From CAZGCA01 sp964524145 (lineage in GTDB: Bacteria; Hydrogenedentota; CAZGCA01): a DNA stretch of 64,000 nt. The stretch spans positions 1 to 64,000 of the forward strand of contig CAZGCA010000023.1 in assembly GCA_964524145.1 (NCBI GenBank), written 5' to 3'. Numbering within the stretch: the first letter of the stretch is position 1; every line of letters begins with the position of its first letter. Below the pieces are notes generated by a model, which saw only the letters and a list, made by a program, of their open reading frames with translations, had not been told where the DNA came from and made no database searches. Position numbers and translations under genes: made by a program. This document shows positions 54,325 through 62,295 of this stretch, in pieces.

Positions 54325-55053
54325 TCAGATGAGCCACCAATGCTCCGGGCTCACGGCCGGCATGCGGAACGACCGTTGGTCTTCCGGGAGAGAGTCGAGC
54401 ATCTCCCGAGCTTTCCGACCTATGGCGTCTGCGGCGAGTTCGACGTTGCGCTTGCCGATTTCGGGAGAGGCATGTTTGCGTGGGTCCTGGCCGCCGATCC
54501 CGTCAGGCGGCTTCATGTTGGGTGCCAGAGGACCGGTCCCCAACGCCGACATATCCACCAGGTCGGGATAGAAGAACATCATGTTCGAGGTCTCCCACTT
54601 GGCGGCATGATCCGTGTTTGACTCTTTGCCCTGGCTCAGCGTGATCTCCCAGAGACCTACCCCGGCGACGCTGCCATCGGCGACGACCGGCTCAAGGGCG
54701 CTGTTGATCATATCAATCTGTCCATCCACATTGTGTCCCGAAACACCTATGATCACACGGAACCCCGTCTTCTTCAGGCGCTCGAAAAGGTCGGTGAGGA
54801 CCGGAACAAGTGCATCCTGCTTGAATCCGTCGTGGAAGTAGACCGGCGGGTAGACTACACCGCCGAATCTCTCTGCCGTCTTCACCAGGATGGCATGGGC
54901 CTTCAAGGCGTCATTGCCCAGTGGGAGATGTCTCCCATGCCACTCGATCAACCCGAAGGGTACATAGACGACCGGGAACTCACGGCCTGCGGCCTCCAGT
55001 TGAGCCGGCCGCATGAATTGCATCTGAACTGACGGAGACAGGTCGCTTGTCAT
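54325..55053 (-). CDS. Creatininase-family amidohydrolase
   Basis: 242 residues. Metal site of the creatininase fold: Glu37 and His39 in GLIEWHGRHLPLGND, Asp48, His107 in SGHN, and His149/Glu154 in DHAAKWETS. The family hydrolyses small amide bonds in creatinine, formamides or lactams. Neighbours (Gfo/Idh, isomerase-like TIM barrel) suggest a catabolic cluster for a sugar- or amide-containing compound rather than creatinine. Confidence 0.88.
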   Translation of the reverse strand: MTSDLSPSVQMQFMRPAQLEAAGREFPVVYVPFGLIEWHGRHLPLGNDALKAHAILVKTAERFGGVVYPPVYFHDGFKQDALVPVLTDLFERLKKTGFRVIIGVSGHNVDGQIDMINSALEPVVADGSVAGVGLWEITLSQGKESNTDHAAKWETSNMMFFYPDLVDMSALGTGPLAPNMKPPDGIGGQDPRKHASPEIGKRNVELAADAIGRKAREMLDSLPEDQRSFRMPAVSPEHWWLI

Positions 55054-55110
55054 CTCGTTTCCTTTCTTATACAGCTAGCCGGCTTCGACCAGAAGATATC
55101 AGGACATTGA

Positions 55111-56307
55111 CTAGAACTTCGGCGCAAGCGTTTCGTTCGAGTTATAGACCTCGTCCCAGGTGGTCTCCTTGCGGTTGTATGCAGCCGTTCGGGCGAGCAC
55201 GGCGGTCATCGTGCTCAGGCCACCGTAGAGGGAGTCGTTGCGGTTGGTCCCGCTCTGTATACCGTCGACAAACGCGTTGACAGCGTTCGTGATATGAAAG
55301 TTGCTACTCCGCGGTCCCTTGAACCTCCACGGGTTCTCGCCCGTTATCCGCCCGTACTTCATATCCACACTGCCCTTCGAACCGAAAAGCTGTTCCGAGA
55401 CGTCGTTCCATCCTTTCTGGAACTGTGTCGAGCTGAACGAGACGTGGACGCCGCCCGGGTACTCGAAGACGATGTTGAAATGGTCGAACACGTCGCCGAT
55501 GTCCGTCCGGGCCTTCCGGCCTCCCATCCCTACTGCACGAACCGGGTGCGTCCCGATGAACCAGTTGCATATATCGATATTGTGGACGTTCTGCTCGATG
55601 ATTATGTCGCCCGAAAGCCCGCGGAAGAAGTACCAGTTCCGTATCTGGAACTCCTGCTCGGACCACGACGGCTGGCGGGGATCGCGTTTGAGGTCGCCGC
55701 CAAGCCATTGCGCGCGTCCGCTGGCTATAATGCCAAGGTCGCCGTTATCTACCCGGCGCTTCGCTTCGGTGTATTCGTCGCCGTACCGTCGCTGCAGCCC
55801 GAGCGTCACACAGAGCTTGCCTTCCGCTTTCTTCCCGGCCTCGATGATTCGCCGGCAGCCCGGCGCGTCTATCGCAACGGGTTTCTCGAGATAGCAGTGC
55901 TTCCCCTTGTCAACCACCGCCTCGAACTGTTCGGGATGGAAATACGCCGGTGTCGTGAGCAGCACGGCGTCCACGCCCGAATCGAGCAGTTCCTTGTACG
56001 CGTCGAACCCTTTGTATAACCGCGACTTCGGTATCTCGAGCCGGCCCCGGATCGCCTCCAGCTTGTCGTCGTACAGGTCGGCGGCTGCAACGATCTTCAC
56101 GTCCGGCCGCGCAAAGAAGTCCCGTGCCACGCGCGTCCCACGGCCGCCCGAGCCAATTATCCCCAGCTCGACGGTAGAGTTTGCAGCCGCGCCCAGCGCC
56201 GACTCGGGTTTCAGCAGCAGCACGCTCGATGTCGCAACCGTAGCCGCCGTCGCCGACTTGAAGAAGTCACGCCTCGAGACATCGTCTTGCTCATGCTTCT
56301 CCGTCAT
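55111..56307 (-). CDS. Tat-exported Gfo/Idh/MocA family oxidoreductase
   Basis: 398 residues from ATG 56307 (aaagg upstream; GTG 56310 in frame). A twin-arginine signal SRRDFFKSATAATVATSSVLLL precedes the Rossmann fold: GIIGSGGRGTRVA, AAADLYDDK, EKPVAIDAPG (EKP catalytic motif intact), then a C-terminal Gfo/Idh domain with QNVHNIDICNWF. Tat-dependent export of a folded NAD(P)-binding enzyme is typical of this phylum-like group. Substrate unknown; central member of the cluster 54325-57274. Confidence 0.9.
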   Translation of the reverse strand: MTEKHEQDDVSRRDFFKSATAATVATSSVLLLKPESALGAAANSTVELGIIGSGGRGTRVARDFFARPDVKIVAAADLYDDKLEAIRGRLEIPKSRLYKGFDAYKELLDSGVDAVLLTTPAYFHPEQFEAVVDKGKHCYLEKPVAIDAPGCRRIIEAGKKAEGKLCVTLGLQRRYGDEYTEAKRRVDNGDLGIIASGRAQWLGGDLKRDPRQPSWSEQEFQIRNWYFFRGLSGDIIIEQNVHNIDICNWFIGTHPVRAVGMGGRKARTDIGDVFDHFNIVFEYPGGVHVSFSSTQFQKGWNDVSEQLFGSKGSVDMKYGRITGENPWRFKGPRSSNFHITNAVNAFVDGIQSGTNRNDSLYGGLSTMTAVLARTAAYNRKETTWDEVYNSNETLAPKF

Positions 56308-56383
56308 CACTTATATCCTTTCATGCAACGCACATCAGTACGGCTTACACGTCGGTCCGACGTTCATCATCAGCAGACGCCTG

Positions 56384-57274
56384 CTACCATTGATCCGCCT
56401 CGATGACCGCTGCCAGCGCCGCCTCTACTCCCGCCTCGGATCGGTCGATCGGGCCGAATTCGAGCGCGACAATGTCTCTGTATCCGGCCTCGTAGATCGC
56501 CTTGAACACGTTCTTGTAGTTTATCTCGCCGGTGCCCGGCTCGTGACGGCCCGGGTTGTCGGCGACATGAAAATGGCCGATCGCCCCTCTTTTGAGGTAC
56601 CTCTGTATGTTCCGTATCAGGTTGCCTTCGGTGATCTGCTGGTGGTATATGTCGAAAAGGATCTTGACGTTCTCGCTGTCCACCGCCCGGATGATCTTCG
56701 CCGCCTCATCCGATCTCGAAAGGAAAAAGCCCCTGTGGTCGACGAGCACGTTGAGCGGTTCGATCACGATCATCACGCCTTCGCCTTCCGCTATCGGCGC
56801 GAGCTTCTTCAGACACGCGATCACGTGGTCCTTCTGTTTTTCGCGCGATACGCCCCTGCGTTCGTTGCCCGTGAGGCCCACGAGACGTTTGACGTTAAGC
56901 CTGTGGGCCGCCTTGACCGCCGCGCGAAACTGTCTGATCACCTTGCTGTGATCGTCCGGGTCGACCATGCCGCCGGGAGCGATCCTCCCCGCACCGATGA
57001 TACAGCTATATTCCAGCCCGAGCTCGCCGGCCTTGTTGCGCACGGCGTCGAGGTCAAGCCGGTCCCACCCGAGCTGCTCGAACGCGACAAACCCGTGCGC
57101 CGCGATTTGTTCGAGCTGCTCCTCGAAAGTTCCTTTGAAGAAACCGGGCGACACGGCAATCTTCGTGCGCAACTTCGGCTTGCCTTCCGCGCCGGCGGCC
57201 GCGTTCGCACCAGCAACTATTGGTGCCGAACATATAGCTGTGCCCGCTGCTTTTACAAACGTTCTGCGGTCCAT
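56384..57274 (-). CDS. Secreted sugar isomerase/epimerase-like TIM barrel
   Basis: 296 residues. Twin-arginine-like signal MDRRTFVKAAGTAICSAPIV. AP-endonuclease-2-like TIM barrel as in xylose isomerase-like and hydroxypyruvate isomerase families: conserved VIEPLNVLVDHRGFF, KILFDIYHQQ, IGHFHVADNPGRHEPG and VALEFGP; the metal-binding Glu, Asp, His and Glu are visible. Upstream member of the cluster with the Gfo/Idh and creatininase genes; probably isomerises a sugar or cyclitol intermediate. Confidence 0.87.
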   Translation of the reverse strand: MDRRTFVKAAGTAICSAPIVAGANAAAGAEGKPKLRTKIAVSPGFFKGTFEEQLEQIAAHGFVAFEQLGWDRLDLDAVRNKAGELGLEYSCIIGAGRIAPGGMVDPDDHSKVIRQFRAAVKAAHRLNVKRLVGLTGNERRGVSREKQKDHVIACLKKLAPIAEGEGVMIVIEPLNVLVDHRGFFLSRSDEAAKIIRAVDSENVKILFDIYHQQITEGNLIRNIQRYLKRGAIGHFHVADNPGRHEPGTGEINYKNVFKAIYEAGYRDIVALEFGPIDRSEAGVEAALAAVIEADQW

Positions 57275-57323
57275 CGTTCATTTCCCTCCGAGGTTTCACT
57301 TGTTCCCAAAGACTGTGGCAGTA

Positions 57324-57352
57324 ACCCTACCACGCTCTGTTCCCCTTGTCAA
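57324..57352 (-). promoter_or_regulatory. Candidate promoter of the isomerase-Gfo/Idh-creatininase cluster
   Basis: Minus strand TTGACA (57347-57352), 17-bp spacer, TAGGGT (57324-57329; weak -10). Confidence 0.4.
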
Positions 57353-57432
57353 AGGGGTAGGCTGACCGTAACGTCCTACCCTCTTGGAACAGCTTGGTGG
57401 TACAATGACGCAAGGACAGTATCCTGGATGAG

Positions 57433-58626
57433 ATGTGTAAAGAAGACCGGAGAAACATCTGCGTGCCCGACGAAGCGGTTCTTGAGCCAAACCTCATGCG
57501 CAACCTCCCGCTTTACGTTCATATACCGTTTTGTGTCCGCAAATGCCGGTACTGCGATTTCGTCTCGTATCCTGTAACCGATGTGCCTTCACTAGACAGC
57601 TATATCGACTGTCTTAAGGCGGAATCGGCAGCACGCGCGCTCGACCGGCGCATCGGGACCGTATACATAGGCGGTGGTACACCATCGCTTCTCGCGCCCG
57701 GACAAGTCGAGGATTTGCTGGCCGCAATCCGCAGGGACTTCAACATTGTCCGGAACGCTGAAATAACCATCGAGGCCAACCCCGGAGACGTCTCTTCCGA
57801 AAAGGTCGACGGCTGGCTCGCTGCCGGTGTCAACCGGTTGAGTCTCGGCGTCCAGAGCTTCGACGACGGCGTGCTCGCATTCCTTGGCCGGCGGCACACC
57901 GTTTCAGTTGCGCTCGACTCGTTCAACACGGCACGACGGGCAGGGTTCAATAACGTCAGCATGGACCTTATCTTCGCTGTGCCCGGGCAGACGCCGGACT
58001 CCTGGCGCGAAACGCTTGGGCGCGCAATCGATCTCAATCCGGAACACGTCTCCGCCTACAATCTCACCTACGAACAGGGCACCCCTCTGTATGAAGACGC
58101 TGAGGCCGGCCGCGTCGTGAAGGTTGGCGACGAGGATGAGGCGCAGATGTATCTCGACGTGATGGAAGTTCTCTCGTCCGCCGGTTACGAACACTACGAA
58201 GTGTCAAACTTCGCGCGGCCCGGGTTTCGCTCGGCTCACAACCAAACGTACTGGCTGAACGAGGAGTACATCGGCCTCGGAACGGCTGCGTTCTCCTACA
58301 TTCACGGTGAGAGAATGTCGAACGCCCGCGGCCATGAAGACTACTGCGAGACGGTTCGCAAGACCGGCTCGGGCGTCGTCGAGCGAGAGACCATACCTCA
58401 CGAGATGCAGATGATAGAGACGATAATCCAGGGGCTCCGGCTGACCGACGGCATAGACGTTGCCCGATTCGAGCAAAGGTTTGGCTGCGCAGTGGTCGAA
58501 ACCTATCGAGACGCCATCGCGGAACTTGAGCAGGAAGACCTCATCGTCGCCGACACCGACCGAATAAGGCCCACACGTCGTGGTCTGCTGTTCAACAACG
58601 AGGTCGCACTCAGATTCTTGCCGTGA
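57433..58626 (+). CDS. hemW: HemW-like radical SAM protein
   Basis: 397 residues; an internal ATG at 57496 may be the true start because the first 21 residues lack family similarity. Radical SAM site PFCVRKCRYCDF with Cys34, Cys38 and Cys41 (CxxxCxxC), TVYIGGGTPSLLA, EITIEANPGDV and the NLTYEQGTPLYEDAEAG and HNQTYWLNEEYIGLGTAAFS segments of HemW. HemW binds haem and was long annotated as an oxygen-independent coproporphyrinogen oxidase. The C-terminal HemN domain is present. Confidence 0.92.
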   Translation: MCKEDRRNICVPDEAVLEPNLMRNLPLYVHIPFCVRKCRYCDFVSYPVTDVPSLDSYIDCLKAESAARALDRRIGTVYIGGGTPSLLAPGQVEDLLAAIRRDFNIVRNAEITIEANPGDVSSEKVDGWLAAGVNRLSLGVQSFDDGVLAFLGRRHTVSVALDSFNTARRAGFNNVSMDLIFAVPGQTPDSWRETLGRAIDLNPEHVSAYNLTYEQGTPLYEDAEAGRVVKVGDEDEAQMYLDVMEVLSSAGYEHYEVSNFARPGFRSAHNQTYWLNEEYIGLGTAAFSYIHGERMSNARGHEDYCETVRKTGSGVVERETIPHEMQMIETIIQGLRLTDGIDVARFEQRFGCAVVETYRDAIAELEQEDLIVADTDRIRPTRRGLLFNNEVALRFLP

Positions 58627-59138
58627 CCCGCCCGGGCAGCATCCCGCCGAGAATCTGCCCGTTGCCACTCGCTGGTTGCCAGATCGCGCAGGAAACAGTC
58701 GTCCAGTTGGTGCCCGCCAAAAGTTACCACTGGTCAATGTCCGCAATATCAGGGCTCTGCCCAGGAATCGGGTCGAATGTTACTTAAGCATTGCGCTGAC
58801 TGGAGTTATGGAATTGAGCACGGGAGAAACGTCCTCGAGCATGGTGGAATGGAGCGATGAGAGATAAGATCAAGACTCATTGCCCGCCCACAGGAGTCCG
58901 TAACGTATTGAATATAAATGGGTTGCGCAGCAATCGCGAGCCCCGATTTACGGGGTTTCGGGTAAACGTTGCGCCCCGTTTTCCCGGCTTAACCAGGGTT
59001 TTCATCGAGCAGATGGTCTATGGTATGTGCGCCGGGCAGCAGGTGAAACGCTCGGAGATAGCGTGATGGTCGCGGCAGGATGCGAACACTGTGCATTCTG
59101 CGCGATGGGGTGGGTCGGTCGTAAATTTCGGTCGTAAA
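58627..59138. other. 512-bp intergenic region with a tandem 13-bp repeat
   Basis: Between the ends of hemW and lexA. Two adjacent copies of a 13-bp unit (cggtcgtaaattt then cggtcgtaaatta) lie at 59116-59141, close to the lexA stop. No credible gene. Around 58960-58985 an imperfect stem (cggggt.../gccccg) may act as a terminator. Confidence 0.5.
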
Positions 59139-59756
59139 TTAAGGAAGGTATTTTCTTATGAGCCCTATTACTTTCCCCTGTATGCGGAGCCGGTGCGGCT
59201 CGACGCGGATGGGTTCTACGGACTCATTCGCAGGTTGGAGGCGTATGTGGTCGCGTTCGCGATGGAACCGTTTCAACGTTGCCTGCTCGTCGTCAACGAG
59301 CGCAACGACGGTTTCGCCGTTTTCTGCAGTACGTGACTCCTCGATGATGATGTAGTCGCCGTCCTGTATGTTGTCGTTGATCATCGAGTCGCCCTTGACT
59401 TTGAGCACAAACGTGCGTTTGCCGCGAACCATGTCGCGCGGGACAGCGATAGTCTCGTTGTCGAGAACGGCTTCAATAGGCCTCCCGGCGGCGATTCGCC
59501 CGAGAAGAGGAAGGTCGACAGTGCGCCAATCCACAGCATCGCCGAGATCAATTACGCGGAGAGACCTGCTCTGGTTCGAGCCACGCTCGATAAGACCTTT
59601 TTCGGCCAGGCGCGAAAGGTGTGCGTGAACCGTTGCGACCGAAGATAAACCGAAATGATCGGCTGTCTCCTGCAAGCTTGGTGCGTAGCCGTGGCCTGCG
59701 ATAAAATCGGTAAGAAAGTCAAGAATCTCACGCTGCCGCTTTGTCAGACTTAACAT
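59139..59756 (-). CDS. lexA: LexA repressor
   Basis: 205 residues. N-terminal winged helix (LTKRQREILDFLTDFIAGHGYAPSLQETADHFGL) and C-terminal S24 autoprotease: Ala90-Gly91 cleavage site (RIAAGRPIEA), Ser124 in GDSMI and Lys162 in EQATLKRF. Represses SOS genes until RecA filaments stimulate self-cleavage. aaaggagg stands seven bases before the ATG. A strong promoter, a hairpin and a perfect 12-bp palindrome upstream suggest autoregulation. Confidence 0.95.
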   Translation of the reverse strand: MLSLTKRQREILDFLTDFIAGHGYAPSLQETADHFGLSSVATVHAHLSRLAEKGLIERGSNQSRSLRVIDLGDAVDWRTVDLPLLGRIAAGRPIEAVLDNETIAVPRDMVRGKRTFVLKVKGDSMINDNIQDGDYIIIEESRTAENGETVVALVDDEQATLKRFHRERDHIRLQPANESVEPIRVEPHRLRIQGKVIGLIRKYLP

Positions 59757-59770
59757 CTAGGGGCCTCCTT

Positions 59771-59782
59771 TCCTGTACAGGA
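59771..59782. promoter_or_regulatory. Palindrome upstream of lexA
   Basis: tcctgtacagga, perfect 12-bp palindrome directly upstream of the ribosome site. It holds a CTGTACAG core recalling SOS-box half-sites (CTGT/ACAG) without a spacer. It is transcribed, so it may also fold in the mRNA. Confidence 0.4.
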
Positions 59783-59788
59783 GGGATT

Positions 59789-59829
59789 GGGTGGCGCAGC
59801 GTTAGGGTGGGCCACACGATGCGCCACCC
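59789..59829 (-). promoter_or_regulatory. Hairpin in the lexA leader
   Basis: Arms gggtggcgca (59789-59798) and tgcgccaccc (59820-59829), perfect 10-bp stem with a 21-base loop, inside the lexA 5' untranslated region. Confidence 0.5.
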
Positions 59830-59853
59830 TCCTGGTTTTTGGCGAACACCGAA

Positions 59854-59882
59854 ATTATACACGAAAACAGAGCAAATGTCAA
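59854..59882 (-). promoter_or_regulatory. Consensus sigma-70 promoter of lexA
   Basis: Minus strand TTGACA (59877-59882), 17-bp spacer, TATAAT (59854-59859): both hexamers are exact consensus. Confidence 0.85.
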
Positions 59883-60311
59883 GCGAAAAGCGTTGCGGGT
59901 CGTAGGCATTGAGTGACGCGGGAAGGCGCGGGAGAAAAGAGGAGCCAAGAATGATGGGAATCAGTCAGGTATCACGGCGACGCTGATTGCCAGTTGTTTA
60001 TCCTTCGAGGGACCGAATCCATGGGTAGACGCGCAAGGTTCCTTTACGAGAGTGGAGTCCGCCTGGGCGGGGAAGGCGGAGTGCATGTCGCTTAACGATA
60101 CGATTTGTATCTGCTGGTCAAACACATCCTGGGTTGTATAACTTGAAGCCAGGCTGCGGGTCAAGGGGAGGGGGAGAGGAGAATGGTGCAACTCGGAAAT
60201 GCTGGCCGGGGACGGACACACAATAGCTGCAAGGGAGCGTACAAGAGGAGAGGCGGCGGATGCGAGAAGGGAGGTGTGGACAATGGCAAGATGCCGTGGT
60301 ATGATTGGGGC
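59883..60311. other. 429-bp region upstream of rsmG
   Basis: Divergent spacer between the lexA promoter and rsmG. Strongly purine-rich on the + strand towards rsmG. No promoter, RNA or credible small gene is convincing; several ATG and GTG codons in the rsmG frame make its exact start uncertain. Confidence 0.5.
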
Positions 60312-61028
60312 ATGGACGAGATCGAGCGAAAGGTGATGCAACAGGCGGACAGGAGAGGCGTGGAGCTGTCGGCGGAGCAGATAGTAAGGATGGGGGAGTA
60401 TGTGCGGGAGGTAATGGACTGGAATAGACGAAAGAACCTCGTTGCCGCGAAATCTGCCGAGCGGTTCGTAGAGGAACACGTGGGTGATGCGATGTCGCTG
60501 TTCGGGTTATGTGAGCAATGGGCGGGCGCGAAGCTCGGGGATATAGGGAGCGGGGCAGGTCTCCCTGGGGTGCCGTTGAAGGTTATGTTCCCGAAGCTCG
60601 AGGTGACGATAATTGAGTCGTCGGAGACGAAGGCGGTGGTCTTGGAACGAATAATAGCCAGGTTGGATCTTGGCGACGTGCGTGTTCTGTGTGGTCGTGC
60701 GGAGGATGTGGGTCGGTTAGAAGAGTACAGAGGGAAGTTTGACCTTGCGACGGCTCGTGCTGTGGGGTCGATTGGAGCAACGGCGGAGTTGGCGTTGCCA
60801 CTGTTGATGGTTGGTGGATTGTTTTTCGCTCAACGGGGAAAGGTGGGGGGACCGGAGTTGAAAGACGCGGAAGCTATGATACGTGAGTTGGGGGCAGAGA
60901 TACTCGAGATCAAGAGAATGGGCGAGGGATTTGGAGGGGGTCAAAGGCAGCTTTTGTTAATTAAGAAGCGGGTCAGAACGCCAGAGCGGTATCCGCGTTC
61001 GGGGAAGGCGCTGGGGAGAGTGCCTTAA
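60312..61028 (+). CDS. rsmG: 16S rRNA m7G methyltransferase RsmG (GidB)
   Basis: 238 residues from ATG 60312, chosen because the family N-terminus aligns there (MDEIERKVMQQADRRGVEL); ATG 60291 is possible. SAM-binding loop LGDIGSGAGLPGVPL, IIESSETKAVVLE and the ATARAVGSI segment mark RsmG, which methylates G527 of 16S rRNA. The coding strand is unusually purine-rich with AGG/AGA arginine codons, unlike neighbouring genes. rsmG classically adjoins parAB near the origin; here the parS-like sites follow but parA/parB do not. Confidence 0.93.
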   Translation: MDEIERKVMQQADRRGVELSAEQIVRMGEYVREVMDWNRRKNLVAAKSAERFVEEHVGDAMSLFGLCEQWAGAKLGDIGSGAGLPGVPLKVMFPKLEVTIIESSETKAVVLERIIARLDLGDVRVLCGRAEDVGRLEEYRGKFDLATARAVGSIGATAELALPLLMVGGLFFAQRGKVGGPELKDAEAMIRELGAEILEIKRMGEGFGGGQRQLLLIKKRVRTPERYPRSGKALGRVP

Positions 61029-61039
61029 GCAGACGCAAA

Positions 61040-61055
61040 TGTTCCACGTGGAACA
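61040..61055. promoter_or_regulatory. parS-like site 1 (ParB binding)
   Basis: TGTTCCACGTGGAACA, a perfect 16-bp palindrome identical to well-known parS variants of the ParABS chromosome segregation system. Confidence 0.85.
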
Positions 61056-61084
61056 CTTGGCTCTAGATCTTCTTTCTGCGTGTG

Positions 61085-61100
61085 TGTTCCACGTGGAACA
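61085..61100. promoter_or_regulatory. parS-like site 2 (ParB binding)
   Basis: A second copy of TGTTCCACGTGGAACA, 45 bp from the first. Confidence 0.85.
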
Positions 61101-61102
61101 CT

Positions 61103-61111
61103 TGTGGATAA
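61103..61111 (-). promoter_or_regulatory. DnaA box
   Basis: Minus strand TTATCCACA, exact consensus DnaA box, two bases after the second parS site. One box alone does not make an origin; the 333-bp gap around it (61029-61361) otherwise shows no AT-rich unwinding region or further boxes that I can identify. Confidence 0.6.
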
Positions 61112-61361
61112 CTTCCCTTTCCCCGGCCAGCTGGGCGCTACTACCTTTCGTGCGGCTGGCGCGGTTCGTACGCCGAGCACCTCCCACTCGTCCCAAACGG
61201 AAGCAAGCTCACCCGATCTTTGAGCCTGAGAGCGCAGCTGACCAAGGATAGCCCGCCTTGCCATCAACCCAGACGTGCCGTAACCCCTGTCGCAACAATT
61301 GGTTACGCTAAAACACGGCGGCGCATATTGCGCGGTATGCGCAGTTAGTTGCGGCCAGTGG

Positions 61362-61982
61362 CTACCGAAGGAACGGGTTGTACTTCTTCTCCGCGCCTAT
61401 CGTGGTCTTGGGTCCGTGACCCGAGTAGATGACGGTCTCATCTCCGAGCGGGACGAGCTTGGCATGTATGGACTGCATCAGTGTTTCGTAGGAACCTCCG
61501 GGCAGGTCGGTGCGCCCTATAGAGCCTGCGAAGAGCACGTCCCCGACGAAGGCGCATCCGCTCTGGTATAGGGTGATGCTTCCTGGCGAGTGGCCGGGTG
61601 TCTCGATAACGCGAAGAGCGATACTGCCGAACTCGACGGTATCATCTTCCTTGAGGAAATCGTCGGGCTCCGGGGACGGATCGACCCTGAACCCAAACAT
61701 TAGTCCTTGAGCGACAAGGTTTTCCAGAAACGGCAGCTCGGTCTCGTGGATCAGCAGCTTTGCGCCCGTCGCCTCAATAGCGGGTTTGTTGCCGGCAGCG
61801 TGGTCTGCGTGGCAGTGTGTATTGATAACGTACCGAACCTGCAGTTGTTGGTCTTCGACGTATCGCGCGAGCGATTTCGAGTAGTCTCCGGGATCGATTA
61901 TGATCGCCTCGCGAGACGCCTCATCGCTCACCACATAACAGTTTGTCTCGATAACACCAAGAGCGAACCCTTTGATCTTCAA
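61362..61982 (-). CDS. MBL-fold hydrolase (glyoxalase II-like)
   Basis: 206 residues. Metal motif THCHADH (55-61), GHSPGSITLY and SGHGPKTTIGAEK provide the two-metal site of the glyoxalase II-like metallo-beta-lactamase family. NPFLR ending is typical of this subgroup. Probably hydrolyses a small thioester or related substrate. Upstream in its leader caggagaaagg supports the ATG. Confidence 0.9.
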   Translation of the reverse strand: MKIKGFALGVIETNCYVVSDEASREAIIIDPGDYSKSLARYVEDQQLQVRYVINTHCHADHAAGNKPAIEATGAKLLIHETELPFLENLVAQGLMFGFRVDPSPEPDDFLKEDDTVEFGSIALRVIETPGHSPGSITLYQSGCAFVGDVLFAGSIGRTDLPGGSYETLMQSIHAKLVPLGDETVIYSGHGPKTTIGAEKKYNPFLR

Positions 61983-62211
61983 TTCAGCCCGACCTTTCTC
62001 CTGACACGCCCGTTGTGGGCGGCATATCCTGGCGCGGCACCGTGCACCTTCCTCAATTCAGCCCTATGCTCGCATCTCGCAACCCCGGTATCTTACCACT
62101 GACACGCTCCTTCTGCAAGCGCGTAGCTTGTTCGAGGGGATTCTCTGAGCCGACTGCTGACATGTGATTCGTATCGGCTACTGCAAAAAGATCGTCTGTG
62201 CGACCCTGCTC

Positions 62212-62240
62212 TTGACACGAGAGATCTTACGCTGTATAAC
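62212..62240 (+). promoter_or_regulatory. Sigma-70 promoter of the sulfatase gene
   Basis: TTGACA (62212-62217), 17-bp spacer, TATAAC (62235-62240); rules out start codons further upstream in the open frame. Confidence 0.7.
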
Positions 62241-62295
62241 GGCTTCAACAGACACGCTCGACAAACACAATATGAACGACGGAGAGCAATGCGCA

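Noticed and set aside
59961..60479. 172-codon minus-strand frame overlapping rsmG
   Set aside because: Leucine/proline/serine-rich composition is the mirror of the purine-rich rsmG strand; antisense to a certain gene.
61025..61267. Minus-strand frame across the two parS sites
   Set aside because: Its C-terminal half is simply the translated palindromes; no family resemblance.
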